Source: Bacteroides cutis
GTDB taxonomy: Bacteria; Bacteroidota; Bacteroidia; Bacteroidales; Bacteroidaceae
Reading direction: 5' to 3'
NCBI RefSeq assembly: GCF_900241005.1
Contig: NZ_OEST01000002.1
Location: 372,001-436,000, forward strand
DNA length: 64,000 bases
A program made the position numbers and the translations under genes. Under the pieces are notes generated by a model that did no database searches, had not been told where the DNA came from, and saw nothing but the letters and a program-made list of their open reading frames with translations. This document shows, piece after piece, positions 33,559 to 43,213 of this stretch. How positions within the stretch are numbered: the stretch's first letter is position 1; every line of letters starts with the position of its first letter.

Positions 33559-34263
33559 ATGTTTTCTAATAAACGAATCATGATTGTTGCCGCCCATCCC
33601 GACGATGAACTGCTGGGGCTGGGAGCCACCATGCATAAGCTCATCAAGGAGCAGGGCATACTGACCCGGGTCATCATTTTAGGTGAGGGGATTACTTCGC
33701 GTTCGGATGCCCGCAATACGGAATTATGGAAAGAAACTTTGGAAAAACATCACCAGAATGTGGAGATAGCGCGTCAGTGCATAGGTTATCACAGCGTGCA
33801 GGCTTATAACTTTTCCGACAACCGTTTCGACAGCCATGCATTGCTCGATATCGTGAAGGTAGTGGAACATGAGAAGGAACAGTTTCGTCCCGACTTCATC
33901 TTTACCCATCATGGAGGTGACCTTAATATAGACCATCAGATGACTTTCCAGGCAGTGATGACTGCCACACGTCCTATGGAGGATGAACCGGTGAAGGCTG
34001 TTTTTGCTTTCGAGACCCCATCGGCCAGTGAGTGGCAGGCTACTTGTGATCCCCGTCATTTCATGCCGAATCTTTACATGGAGATTTCGGAGGCTGACTT
34101 GAAAGCAAAATGTGATGCCATGGCAGCTTATGAATTCGAGAGCCGTACTTTTCCGCATCCACGTTCTTCGGAAGCATTGAAAATTCTTGCACAGTATCGC
34201 GGATATACTATAGGAAAGCAGTTTGCAGAGGCATTTCAGATTGTGAGAATGATAAAAAAATAA
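33559..34263 (+). CDS. PIG-L family deacetylase
   Basis: A 234-residue zinc-dependent N-deacetylase of the LmbE/PIG-L family. AAHPDDELLGLG at 11-22 provides the metal-binding His and Asp-Asp, and HHGGDLNIDHQMT supplies the third His. It could strip an N-acetyl group from pseudaminic acid or its precursor and create the free amine that the ATP-grasp ligases need. Similar deacetylases occur in nonulosonic acid clusters. Base composition is richer in GC than in the genes that follow. Confidence 0.88.
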   Translation: MFSNKRIMIVAAHPDDELLGLGATMHKLIKEQGILTRVIILGEGITSRSDARNTELWKETLEKHHQNVEIARQCIGYHSVQAYNFSDNRFDSHALLDIVKVVEHEKEQFRPDFIFTHHGGDLNIDHQMTFQAVMTATRPMEDEPVKAVFAFETPSASEWQATCDPRHFMPNLYMEISEADLKAKCDAMAAYEFESRTFPHPRSSEALKILAQYRGYTIGKQFAEAFQIVRMIKK

Positions 34264-34442
34264 TATGTGGCTTTGATATCAAGTTTGTTTACAGAACTTT
34301 AATAAAGTATTTTATAATCTATGTCTATCTTGAAGAATTACATCAATAACCTTAGCTAATAGCTTTGTACACATTTTGTACCATTTACACTTTTTAAAGA
34401 TAAAAATAATTAAAATTTCATGTCTATATATTCAACAAAAAA

Positions 34443-35954
34443 ATGAAGGTTCTCATTTTCTCTGCAAATAATGATTTCAGTGCTATAGAATGTGCAACAA
34501 TGCAACTAAACAAGGGTAATGAAGTCTTTGTATTGTCTTGTGATTCCAATATGAAAATTTGCATGCATAATAAGTTGGGTAATTCTTTATATTGTAAACT
34601 TTGTCAACATACAATGCTATCTGCATGGAAAAAATCAGGTGTTTTTGATAAAATACATTATTATAAGTTTTCTCAACTTATCAAAAAACAAGATCGAGAC
34701 AAGGCTTTTAGTTTCAATACTAATTTTAATTCCATTACAGAATTAAAAGATGCTATATACAAAGGAGCTGAAGTTGGATATGGAGCCTTTTCCTCATATG
34801 TATCAATGTCCAGAAACGTCATGCCTAATATATCACGTGAATTCAAAAAATTCATAGCTTTTTTAATTCAAAAAGAAATAGAATTATATGAAGTCGCAGA
34901 AAGACTAATTATTGAAAACAGTATAGAATTACTTATATTTCATAATGGTCGATTTTCTACATATAAACCATTTTTAGGGCTTGCGGAAAGATTTAGAATA
35001 CCGTATGTCATTACAGAACAAGAATATTGTAATGATGATGTAATGAAGAATTATTTTGTTAATGGTACACCTCATGAAATGCAACCAATTATTGAACATA
35101 TGAATAAAAATTGGGAAGCAGGAAAGGCTGTAGAAGATGTAGAGAAATATGCACATGATTTTTTTAACAAAAGAAGAAATAGTCAGGCTGCAGGTGATAT
35201 GGTATATACAAAAGATCAGATAAAGGGCCTTCTGCCGGAAAAATGGGATAAATCCAAAGAAAATATAGCTATCTTTAATAGTTCGGAAGATGAGTTTTGT
35301 GCTGTTTCAAAGGCATTTGACAGTTATACGCTATATCCTTCCCAGTATGATGCGCTAATCTCAATATTCGAACATTATAAAAATGACGATTCTAAATATT
35401 TTTATCTTCGTATCCATCCTAATTTAAAAAACGTACCATATAAATCTCATTTAATACTTTACACTTTACAATATCCCAATGTGACAATTATTAAGCCAGA
35501 ATCGCCTGTTAATTCTTATTCTCTTTTAGATAATTGCTCAAAAGTTATAATATTCAATTCAACTGTAGGATTAGAAGCATCATATTGGAGAAAACCGGTT
35601 ATAGCGCTAACCCATTTTTATTACTCTGAATTTGAAGCTGTATATACTCCTAAATCCCAAAATGAACTTTGGAAATTAATAGATACAAAAGAGTTGGCAG
35701 ACAGATATAATGAAGGAGTTTTAAAGTTTGCATATTTCCTATATCGTAAGAATTTGCCAAAATTTGAATATGTATCTTACAAATATATAGATTTTAAATT
35801 TCTAAGAACAAGATTAAGCGGTGCTATGGTTATGAAATTTTTGAATAGTTATAAGATTATGGCTATCATTGAATTTTTAATAAATCGGATCCCTTTTCCA
35901 TCACCAATTAATAGATATTGTAAACTCCCGGAGACAAAACCATACCAAGTATAA
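34443..35954 (+). CDS. KpsC/KpsS-like capsule protein, candidate glycosyltransferase
   Basis: A 503-residue protein with a Rossmann-like start (KVLIFSANNDFSAIECATMQLNKGNEVFVLSCD) and a C-terminal half resembling the GT-B C-domain of capsule KpsC/KpsS-type enzymes: LYPSQYDALISIFEHY, YFYLRIHPNLKN, VNSYSLLDNCSKVIIFNSTVGLEASYWRKPVIAL. It might add pseudaminic acid or another acidic sugar. Two Cys pairs in the first 60 residues (CMHN..CKLC) are unexplained. It is the first of the very AT-rich genes, after a 179-base gap with no visible gene. Two bases separate it from the flippase gene. Confidence 0.65.
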   Translation: MKVLIFSANNDFSAIECATMQLNKGNEVFVLSCDSNMKICMHNKLGNSLYCKLCQHTMLSAWKKSGVFDKIHYYKFSQLIKKQDRDKAFSFNTNFNSITELKDAIYKGAEVGYGAFSSYVSMSRNVMPNISREFKKFIAFLIQKEIELYEVAERLIIENSIELLIFHNGRFSTYKPFLGLAERFRIPYVITEQEYCNDDVMKNYFVNGTPHEMQPIIEHMNKNWEAGKAVEDVEKYAHDFFNKRRNSQAAGDMVYTKDQIKGLLPEKWDKSKENIAIFNSSEDEFCAVSKAFDSYTLYPSQYDALISIFEHYKNDDSKYFYLRIHPNLKNVPYKSHLILYTLQYPNVTIIKPESPVNSYSLLDNCSKVIIFNSTVGLEASYWRKPVIALTHFYYSEFEAVYTPKSQNELWKLIDTKELADRYNEGVLKFAYFLYRKNLPKFEYVSYKYIDFKFLRTRLSGAMVMKFLNSYKIMAIIEFLINRIPFPSPINRYCKLPETKPYQV

Positions 35955-35955
35955 A

Positions 35956-37398
35956 ATGGGGAAATATAAGACTTTAGCAAAGAACACAGGATTTGTATTA
36001 ATTGGTACAATTGGTAGTAAATTAATTAATATAATTATGCTACCACTTTATACTTTTTGGCTGAAACCTGAAGAGTTTGGAGCAATAGATACAATAACCA
36101 CCTATTCGATGTTATTTATTGGCTTTGTATGTTTATGTCTGCCTGATGCCATTTTTATATTCCCCTATAATTCATCAAATAGTAAGAAGAAAGAATATTT
36201 CTCATCGGGAATTATTTTTAGTATGATTGCCATTACTATTAGCGCTTTGTTTTTTTGTCTTGTGCAATTCTTTTTACTAAAACAAAAAATGCATAATGTC
36301 TTGTCAGATTATACATGGTTGATATTTTGGTTAATGGTTACATCATATATGCAGAGCTATTGCCAATCATTTACGAGGAGTTTAAATAAGATGATGCAAT
36401 ATAGTATTGCTGGTATTGTTCTTACTCTTTCAACAGCATTATTCTCTGTTTTATTCATACCACATTTAGGTCTGTCAGGTTATGCATTATCTCTTATATT
36501 AGCTCAACTAGTAGCAGCAATCTATTCATTTGTGGCTGGAGGATGTTATAAATATATACAATTTCAAGGTAATAGTTGGTCAAGCGTAAAAGAAATGTTG
36601 ACATATAGTGCTCCATTGTTACCCAATGGAATTATGTGGTGGTTAGTTAATGGTCTCAATAGACCTATTATGGAACACTTCCTTGGCCTTGCTGCAATTG
36701 GTCTTTATGCAGTTGCAAACAGATTTACAGGTATGCTTTTCAGCTTACTGAGTATACTGAGTACAGCATGGGGTAACAGTGTGCTTGAAGAATATGGAAA
36801 ACCTGGGTTTGAACGATTTTATAATAATTATATTAAGATGTTGGGGATATTGCTATTTTTCGGAGGATATCTAATGATTATATTTTCCAGATCAATTGTA
36901 AGTATTTTTACAACATCGGAATATTACGACGCTTACTATTACATATCTCCTTTGATGGCAGGAATTATTTTCTCTGGTATGTCTGGTGCAGTTGGAGGAG
37001 TCTTTTCAGCCACTAAGACTAGTAAATATTTCTTTTACTCAAGTCTTTGGGGTGGGATTTGCTCAATAATTACTCTCATAGGACTAACTTCAGTATTCGG
37101 ATTAATGGGCACATGTATAAGCGTAGCATTTTCTTTCTTCACAATGTTTTTGTCACGAACAATATATGCTTCAAAATTTGTAAAGTTAGAGAATATTTGG
37201 TTTTACATCCAACTCTCTATTGTGTTTATATTAATGAGTTGTTGTGAAATTTTAATTGAAAATAATAGTAGGTATATTCTGCATACTTTTCTTTTCTTTG
37301 TTAGTGTGTTTCTTTGCAGAAAAGATATAGTTTCTGTCATAAGATTGTTAGACTTGAAACATAAATTATCCAATTTGACAAATAGATTAGGTAAATGA
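35956..37398 (+). CDS. Wzx-type polysaccharide flippase
   Basis: A 480-residue MATE/MOP-superfamily membrane protein with about 12-14 helices. The N-terminus (NTGFVLIGTIGSKLINIIMLPLYTFWLKPEEFGAIDT) is typical of O-antigen/capsule flippases that move lipid-linked repeat units across the inner membrane. A polymerase-like protein at 43210 completes a Wzx/Wzy system. It overlaps the glycyl radical enzyme gene by 4 bases. Confidence 0.9.
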   Translation: MGKYKTLAKNTGFVLIGTIGSKLINIIMLPLYTFWLKPEEFGAIDTITTYSMLFIGFVCLCLPDAIFIFPYNSSNSKKKEYFSSGIIFSMIAITISALFFCLVQFFLLKQKMHNVLSDYTWLIFWLMVTSYMQSYCQSFTRSLNKMMQYSIAGIVLTLSTALFSVLFIPHLGLSGYALSLILAQLVAAIYSFVAGGCYKYIQFQGNSWSSVKEMLTYSAPLLPNGIMWWLVNGLNRPIMEHFLGLAAIGLYAVANRFTGMLFSLLSILSTAWGNSVLEEYGKPGFERFYNNYIKMLGILLFFGGYLMIIFSRSIVSIFTTSEYYDAYYYISPLMAGIIFSGMSGAVGGVFSATKTSKYFFYSSLWGGICSIITLIGLTSVFGLMGTCISVAFSFFTMFLSRTIYASKFVKLENIWFYIQLSIVFILMSCCEILIENNSRYILHTFLFFVSVFLCRKDIVSVIRLLDLKHKLSNLTNRLGK

Positions 37399-39398
37399 GA
37401 TTGTTAGATTATAAATATGCTTATGCTACAGATATGAAGCAGGCTCATCCTAGTAATAAGATTTTAAAATTGCTAGGATTATTCAAATTTATAGCAAATA
37501 ATAAGTTAGTTTTTGGTTATAACAATATAGATCCAACTCTGTCTTCAGCATATCAATTTCAAAAAATAATTCGTATTATACGTATAGATTATACTATGGA
37601 TTATGTATATCCATGGGATAAGCAAACAATACGTTTTGTACCTAAAACTAATTATCAAATTGCTAGTGTAACAGCCGATTATAAGTGGTTTTTAGAACAT
37701 CCTTTAAAGGAGAAATTAATTGAAATAGAAAAATTACCAAAAAGTGATTTTAAAAAGGCTCTCTTAATAACACTCAACTCAATCCATGACTTATTGATCC
37801 GCATTAGTTTTGAACTCAGAAATAATGCTAATTGTAGAAATAATCAATTAGCAGATTATATCGATAATATTTGGGATAGAAACTGTAACTCTTTTGATGA
37901 AGCTATTCAACGAATATTGTTCTTTAATGCTTTATTTTGGCAGAATAAACATCGTCAAAATGGAATAGGTCGTTTAGATTATTGGCTTGAGCCATATTAT
38001 TCAAATGACATAAAAAAAGGTATTTTATCTCATGAGCAAGCTAAATCATATTTAGCTAAAATGATAAAGATTTTAGGAAAAGATCAAAAAGCTAAAAGCA
38101 ACAGTGAATTCCCAGGTGATACAGGTCAAGTAATAATAATAGGTGGCATTGATGAGAATGGTATTAATGTAGACAATGAAATTACTCATCTGTTATTGGA
38201 AATTTATCAAGAGAATCCTGTTCCAGATCCAAAACTCATTTTTAGAACTAACAGTTCTACAACCGATGAAACATGGCTTGGTGTTGCTAAAAGTATAATT
38301 AAAGGAAGTGGTTCACCCCTTATAGTAAATGAAGATTTAATTTTTCCATTAATGGAAAAATTTGGGTATTCAAAAGATGATTTATATAATCTTGGTACTT
38401 CAGCATGTTGGGAGCCTCTTATAATAGGAAAATCATTAGACCAAAACAATTGTATTCCCAATATACCTATTGTTAAGGTCGTGGAGGATGTATTGAAAAT
38501 GTATCCAAATAAAGACTATAACGAGTTTGTTTCAAATATTGACTCAACAATCACTTCAACAATTGCAGGTTGGAATTTGAATATTAACTTTGACCGTTCT
38601 TCATTATTGTCACTATTTTTTGACGACTGTATCAAGAAAAGGACAGACTTTACCCAAGGAGGTGCAAAATATAGCTATCATGGTATTCTTATAGTAAGCT
38701 TACCAAATCTCATAAATTCCATGCTTAATATAAAAAAGTATATCTATGATGACAAAATCATAGATATACAATATGCAATAAATTGTTTAGAGCAAGACTT
38801 TGAGGGATACGAGGATTATCGGATCTTGATGCAGCAGAATCCTCTAAAATTCGGATCCACTGAAACAGAAGTAATAAATCTTACACAGCACATTTTAGAT
38901 GTGATAGAACGTGCTACATCTAAACGAACGATGTTTGGTAAGAAAATTAAAGTTGGTTTCAGTTCTCCTGGATATATAGGGTTGGCCAAAAACTGTAAAG
39001 CTACTATGGACGGAAGAAGAAAAGGTGAACCATTTGCAGTTCATATATCACCGATTTCATCAGATATTGACATTTTAAAAGTTTTTGATTTTGCATCTAA
39101 ACTTAATTACTCAGGATGTAATATTAATGGAAATGTAGTTGACTTTATCGTACCTTCTGCATATGCAAAAAATCCTGAGAAGTTTGCTTTTTTACTTAAA
39201 AGTGCATTTGAGAAAGGAGTATATGAAGCTCAACTCAATGTATTGGATAAAGAAACACTCATTGATGCCAAGGCACATCCTGAAAAGTATCCTAATTTGA
39301 TTGTTCGTATATGGGGCTTTAGTGCATATTTTAATGATTTGCCAGAAGAATATAAAGATAATCTTATTCAAAGAGCCCAGTTATATGAATATAATTAG
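37395..39398 (+). CDS. glycyl radical enzyme of unknown substrate
   Basis: A 667-residue protein with both halves of a glycyl radical active site. GTSACWEPL has the thiyl Cys at residue 338 followed by Glu340, the C-x-E pattern of dehydratases and lyases of the family rather than the Cys-Cys of pyruvate formate-lyase. The C-terminal IVRIWGFSAYF holds the radical Gly641 (the usual R-V-x-G-Y motif, with Phe for Tyr). It is about 100-150 residues shorter than typical members. The next gene is its activase, so the pair should work under anoxia. A role in modifying a capsule sugar or substituent is inferred from location only. Confidence 0.85.
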   Translation: MRLLDYKYAYATDMKQAHPSNKILKLLGLFKFIANNKLVFGYNNIDPTLSSAYQFQKIIRIIRIDYTMDYVYPWDKQTIRFVPKTNYQIASVTADYKWFLEHPLKEKLIEIEKLPKSDFKKALLITLNSIHDLLIRISFELRNNANCRNNQLADYIDNIWDRNCNSFDEAIQRILFFNALFWQNKHRQNGIGRLDYWLEPYYSNDIKKGILSHEQAKSYLAKMIKILGKDQKAKSNSEFPGDTGQVIIIGGIDENGINVDNEITHLLLEIYQENPVPDPKLIFRTNSSTTDETWLGVAKSIIKGSGSPLIVNEDLIFPLMEKFGYSKDDLYNLGTSACWEPLIIGKSLDQNNCIPNIPIVKVVEDVLKMYPNKDYNEFVSNIDSTITSTIAGWNLNINFDRSSLLSLFFDDCIKKRTDFTQGGAKYSYHGILIVSLPNLINSMLNIKKYIYDDKIIDIQYAINCLEQDFEGYEDYRILMQQNPLKFGSTETEVINLTQHILDVIERATSKRTMFGKKIKVGFSSPGYIGLAKNCKATMDGRRKGEPFAVHISPISSDIDILKVFDFASKLNYSGCNINGNVVDFIVPSAYAKNPEKFAFLLKSAFEKGVYEAQLNVLDKETLIDAKAHPEKYPNLIVRIWGFSAYFNDLPEEYKDNLIQRAQLYEYN

Positions 39399-40227
39399 AG
39401 TAGTCTCTATTCAGAGAGGATGTGTCTATGATGGTCCAGGCATCAGGACTACAGTATTTCTCAAGGGATGTACACTACATTGTCCGTGGTGTTGTAATCC
39501 TGAGGCAGTCTCTATCGAAACTGATTTTTTCTTTTATGAAGATAAATGTCTTATAAATAAAGGGATAGAATCTAAAATGTGTGCTCAATGCAACAGATGT
39601 GGAGGAGTTAAAAGTACTTTATTGTGTCCTTTTAAATATACAGAACCAACATCAAAAGAATATTCATCAGATGCACTTTCGGATGAACTATTAAAGGATA
39701 ATGATTTATACACCAGTTCTTTGGGTGGTGTTACTTTTTCTGGAGGAGAACCTTTATTGTGGATTCATGAATTAGTACCAACGTTAGAACGTTTAAAAAT
39801 CAGGAACATTGATATTGCTTTTGAAACGACTCTTCAAATTTCAAAAGATAATGTTGAAAAATCTTTTGCATATGCAAAACTTATGATTATTGATTTAAAA
39901 CTCCAACCAGAAATGTTTTTAGAGTCAGAGAATTATATAAGGTCAATGAAATTACATTTAGATAAGATAAAATCAAAGAAAATAGACGTGATTTATCGGT
40001 TGGTTTTTGTAAATTCAGTATATACTAATTATAAATTAGTAATAAATAGATTGCAATACTTAAATGTAAACAGTATTGAACTGTTGAAGTGTCACAATCT
40101 AGCTCACAAAAAGTATCAATACTTGGGAATTACAAATATTGATTATACAGCAGATGAAAATAAGTTTTTTCAATTTATTAATCTGATACAAAAAAGTGGT
40201 ATAAATGTAAATCCTTTATCTATATGA
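39385..40227 (+). CDS. radical SAM activase of the glycyl radical enzyme
   Basis: A 280-residue radical SAM protein: RTTVFLKGCTLHCPWCCNPE carries the CxxxCxxC cluster motif, TFSGGEPLL the SAM-binding GGE, and CAQCNRCGG...C an auxiliary ferredoxin-like cluster (fewer Cys than the two-cluster activases). The start at 39385 (MNIIRVVSIQRG) overlaps the enzyme gene by 14 bases; a longer frame from 39301 is out of keeping with the family. It would install the radical on Gly641 of the upstream protein. Confidence 0.9.
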   Translation: MNIIRVVSIQRGCVYDGPGIRTTVFLKGCTLHCPWCCNPEAVSIETDFFFYEDKCLINKGIESKMCAQCNRCGGVKSTLLCPFKYTEPTSKEYSSDALSDELLKDNDLYTSSLGGVTFSGGEPLLWIHELVPTLERLKIRNIDIAFETTLQISKDNVEKSFAYAKLMIIDLKLQPEMFLESENYIRSMKLHLDKIKSKKIDVIYRLVFVNSVYTNYKLVINRLQYLNVNSIELLKCHNLAHKKYQYLGITNIDYTADENKFFQFINLIQKSGINVNPLSI

Positions 40228-41181
40228 ATCGTACAATTACGGATATAACAAAGTTTATTTGTTGTATTTTGATATTTATACATCATTTTTATTTACGAAA
40301 TCCTATAGTATATTCATTGGGATATATTGCTTGTACTATTTTCTTCTTTCTTAGTGCTTTCGGAGTATATTCTTCTTTAGAACGTAAACCTCAGAATTTT
40401 TATTTATTTGTTAAGAGTAAAGTAAAAAGAATTATCTTTCCTGTACTATTAGTTAATATCATTTTTTTGACAATAACATCACCTATTTTAGGAATTAATT
40501 ATAAGATACCTATTTTTAGGGTCTTTTGCGATAATATATCTTTCTTGCCAGTTAATCCATATAATTTAGTAGGTTCAATTCTAGGATTTATTAAAATTGA
40601 TTCTGTAACTTGGTTCATTGATGTTCTTATTATTGCTTATCTTTTTATATGGGGATTATTTAGAATTCATTCTAAGGTAAGTAAGAATCTAATTATATTA
40701 CTTGGATATATTACAATACTTTTAGGGGGGGGGTATTTTTAACCTTGAACCTTATTATATAATTGATACATTTGGTATTGCATTAGGATTATTGTATGCA
40801 ATTAATAAAAATCGCATTGATTCATTTTTATGTAAATATAGAATAGAAAAATATGTAACTTTAGTTATTCTCTCCTTTTTGGTTACATTTGAATATTTTT
40901 ACAAAGATATAATACAGTTTAGATTCTTATTGTTAATAGAATTAGGGTATGTTTTATTATCTGTGATAATGGTCATCTATGCAGGTATGTACACTAAGTA
41001 TCAGAAACTTCATATTCCAGCATTACTTGGAAGTATATCATTCTTTATTTATTTAGTTCATGTGAAAATAGCCTGTATTATTTACTGTTCATATGGTAAA
41101 TATTTCTTTTTGACATTAAGTGTTGTATTTGTTATAGCAGTACTCCTTATGAAATTAAATGATTCCCTAATAAAAAAATAA
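40224..41181 (+). pseudogene. acyltransferase-3 family protein interrupted at a G9 tract (possibly phase-variable OFF)
   Basis: The frame from 40224 (MNRTITDITKFICCILIFIHHFYLR, typical of OafA-like membrane O-acyltransferases) stops at 40742 just after nine G residues. The next frame continues without a stop (FNLEPYYIIDTFGIALGLLY...) to 41181. With eight G residues the two join into one protein of 318 residues (LLGGGIFNLEPYY). The gene is thus off by one base at a slippable tract. It would O-acetylate or otherwise acylate the capsule repeat. Alternatives are a fixed mutation or an assembly error. It overlaps the activase by 4 bases and ends just before glf. Confidence 0.8.
40725..40733 (+). 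repeat. G9 homopolymer inside the acyltransferase gene
   Basis: Nine consecutive G residues in a region that is otherwise extremely AT-rich. Codons before the tract are in one frame and those after it in another; a length of 8 (or 11) restores the reading frame, while 9 gives GGGYF then stop. Confidence 0.9.
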
Positions 41182-41182
41182 A

Positions 41183-42307
41183 ATGAAATACGATTATCTC
41201 ATAATAGGTTCTGGATTGTTTGGAGCTACATTTGCTTATAGAGCTAAAAGAATGGGTAAATCATGTCTTGTAATAGACAAACGTTCACATCTTGGTGGTA
41301 ATATCTATTGTCAAAAAATAGAGGGTATTAATGTACATGTGTATGGTGCACATATTTTCCATACCAATAACAAGAAAGTATGGGAGTTTGTGAATTCTAT
41401 TGTAGAATTTAATCGTTATACCAATTCACCTATTGCAAACTACAAGGGTGAGTTGTATAACTTACCATTCAATATGAATACATTTAACAAGATGTGGCCA
41501 GAAGTTAAAACTCCTTCGGAGGCACAGGCTAAAATTGAAGAGCAGAAAGCGGAAGCGGTAATGGCATTGGCCGGTCATGAACCAATTAATCTTGAGGAAC
41601 AAGCTCTTTGTCTGGTTGGTAAAGATATCTTCAATAAACTTATAAAAGAATACACAGAAAAACAATGGGGGAGAGATTGTAAGAATTTACCTGCATTCAT
41701 TATCAAACGTCTTCCCATACGTATGATTTTTGATAACAATTACTTTAATGATAAATATCAGGGTATTCCAATCGGTGGTTATAATAAATTAATTGATGGT
41801 TTACTAGAAGGAGTTGATTGTCTCACAAATATAGATTTTTTTGATTCTGAATACAAAAATTGGAAAACGTATGCTGACAAATTAGTGTATACTGGTGCTG
41901 TCGATGAGTACTTTGAATTCAAATTAGGGAAACTTGATTGGAGGACTGTTAGTTTCAATACACGTATTATAGATATTCCAAACTATCAAGGTAATGCAGT
42001 TATAAACTATACAAGCCATAATGAACCATATACTCGTATTATTGAGCATAAACATTTTGAGATGTTTGGTCAAGATGTTTATGAAAACCCTAAAACGATT
42101 GTCAGTGAGGAGTATTCTACGGAATATAAGGATGGTATGGAGCCCTATTATCCTGTTAATGATGAGCGCAATAATACATTAGCTGAAGAATACCGCTTGT
42201 TAGCTGAAAATGAAAAGGATGTAATTTTCGGTGGTCGGCTTGCACAATATCGTTATTACGACATGGCTCCGATCATTGAACAAGTTTTAAATTTAAAAAT
42301 AAAATAG
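41183..42307 (+). CDS. glf: UDP-galactopyranose mutase
   Basis: This 374-residue FAD enzyme interconverts UDP-galactopyranose and UDP-galactofuranose. YDYLIIGSGLFGATFA at 3-18 is the FAD-binding loop; the HLGGNIYC, HVYGAHIFHTNNKKVW and EKQWGRD motifs, and the C-terminal GRLAQYRYYDMAPII, are diagnostic. Its presence implies galactofuranose in the capsule. A candidate galactofuranosyltransferase follows 3 bases later. Confidence 0.96.
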   Translation: MKYDYLIIGSGLFGATFAYRAKRMGKSCLVIDKRSHLGGNIYCQKIEGINVHVYGAHIFHTNNKKVWEFVNSIVEFNRYTNSPIANYKGELYNLPFNMNTFNKMWPEVKTPSEAQAKIEEQKAEAVMALAGHEPINLEEQALCLVGKDIFNKLIKEYTEKQWGRDCKNLPAFIIKRLPIRMIFDNNYFNDKYQGIPIGGYNKLIDGLLEGVDCLTNIDFFDSEYKNWKTYADKLVYTGAVDEYFEFKLGKLDWRTVSFNTRIIDIPNYQGNAVINYTSHNEPYTRIIEHKHFEMFGQDVYENPKTIVSEEYSTEYKDGMEPYYPVNDERNNTLAEEYRLLAENEKDVIFGGRLAQYRYYDMAPIIEQVLNLKIK

Positions 42308-42310
42308 AAT

Positions 42311-43213
42311 ATGGAGAAGATAACTGCTGTGGTTGTTACATATTGTCGATTGGAACTGGTTAAGAAAACAATCAGTGCACTTCGTAATCAACTTTATAAG
42401 CTTGATAGTATCATTGTTGTTGATAATAATTCAACTGATGGAACATCAGAGTGGCTTGATTCTCAAAATGACTTGGTCGTAATTCATCAAGAAAATATAG
42501 GTGGTTCCGGGGGCTTTTACAGAGGTATAAAAGAAGCTTATGATAGAGGAGCCGATTGGATTTGGTGTATGGATGATGATGTTTATCCTAGACAAGATTG
42601 TTTGAAAAATCTTTTGAATAATGATGATGACAAAGTTGGAATTCTTTGTCCGCGGAGAATTATTAATAATCAACCTTTTGTAGGTGAATGTATTAAACTT
42701 AATTTTAGTTCATTCTTGAAACCTTTTCATGAAAAAGAAACACCTCTATATTTGTATGAACAAGATAAACCGTTTAGTATTATGGGAATGGCTTTTGAAG
42801 GACCATTGATAAAACGAAATGTCATTTCAAAAATTGGATTACCCAATAAAGATTTATTTATATTATTTGATGATACAGAATATTCCTACAGAGCAGTCGT
42901 AAATGGATTTCCTGTCCATTTAGTTCCAAATGCTATTTTGGATAAGGAAGACTTTGCACAAATAAGTGATAAAAATCAGCAGAGAAGAAAGTCTGCATGG
43001 AAACTTTTTTATGAAATTCGTAATAATAGTTATATGCATCATACATATGGTACTACCTTTTCAATAAGAGTGATTAAACCATTATTATTACTATTACGCT
43101 ATGATATAATCTTTCTGAAAAATTTATTCAATGACAAATATAAATTCTCAGACTTTATTTCTTGGCATAGAGCATATTTAGATGGCCAAAAAGCTAAATT
43201 AGGCAAAAAATGA
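42311..43213 (+). CDS. GT2 glycosyltransferase, candidate galactofuranosyltransferase
   Basis: A 300-residue GT-A enzyme: AVVVTYCRLELVKKTISAL at the start, IIVVDNNSTDGTSEWL, then WIWCMDDDVYPR with the metal-binding Asp triplet, and FILFDDTEYSYRA. Similarity to GlfT-like enzymes (the IGGSGGFYRGIKEA segment) and the adjoining glf suggest UDP-galactofuranose as donor. That assignment is inferred. The 3' end overlaps the polymerase gene by 4 bases. Confidence 0.87.
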   Translation: MEKITAVVVTYCRLELVKKTISALRNQLYKLDSIIVVDNNSTDGTSEWLDSQNDLVVIHQENIGGSGGFYRGIKEAYDRGADWIWCMDDDVYPRQDCLKNLLNNDDDKVGILCPRRIINNQPFVGECIKLNFSSFLKPFHEKETPLYLYEQDKPFSIMGMAFEGPLIKRNVISKIGLPNKDLFILFDDTEYSYRAVVNGFPVHLVPNAILDKEDFAQISDKNQQRRKSAWKLFYEIRNNSYMHHTYGTTFSIRVIKPLLLLLRYDIIFLKNLFNDKYKFSDFISWHRAYLDGQKAKLGKK

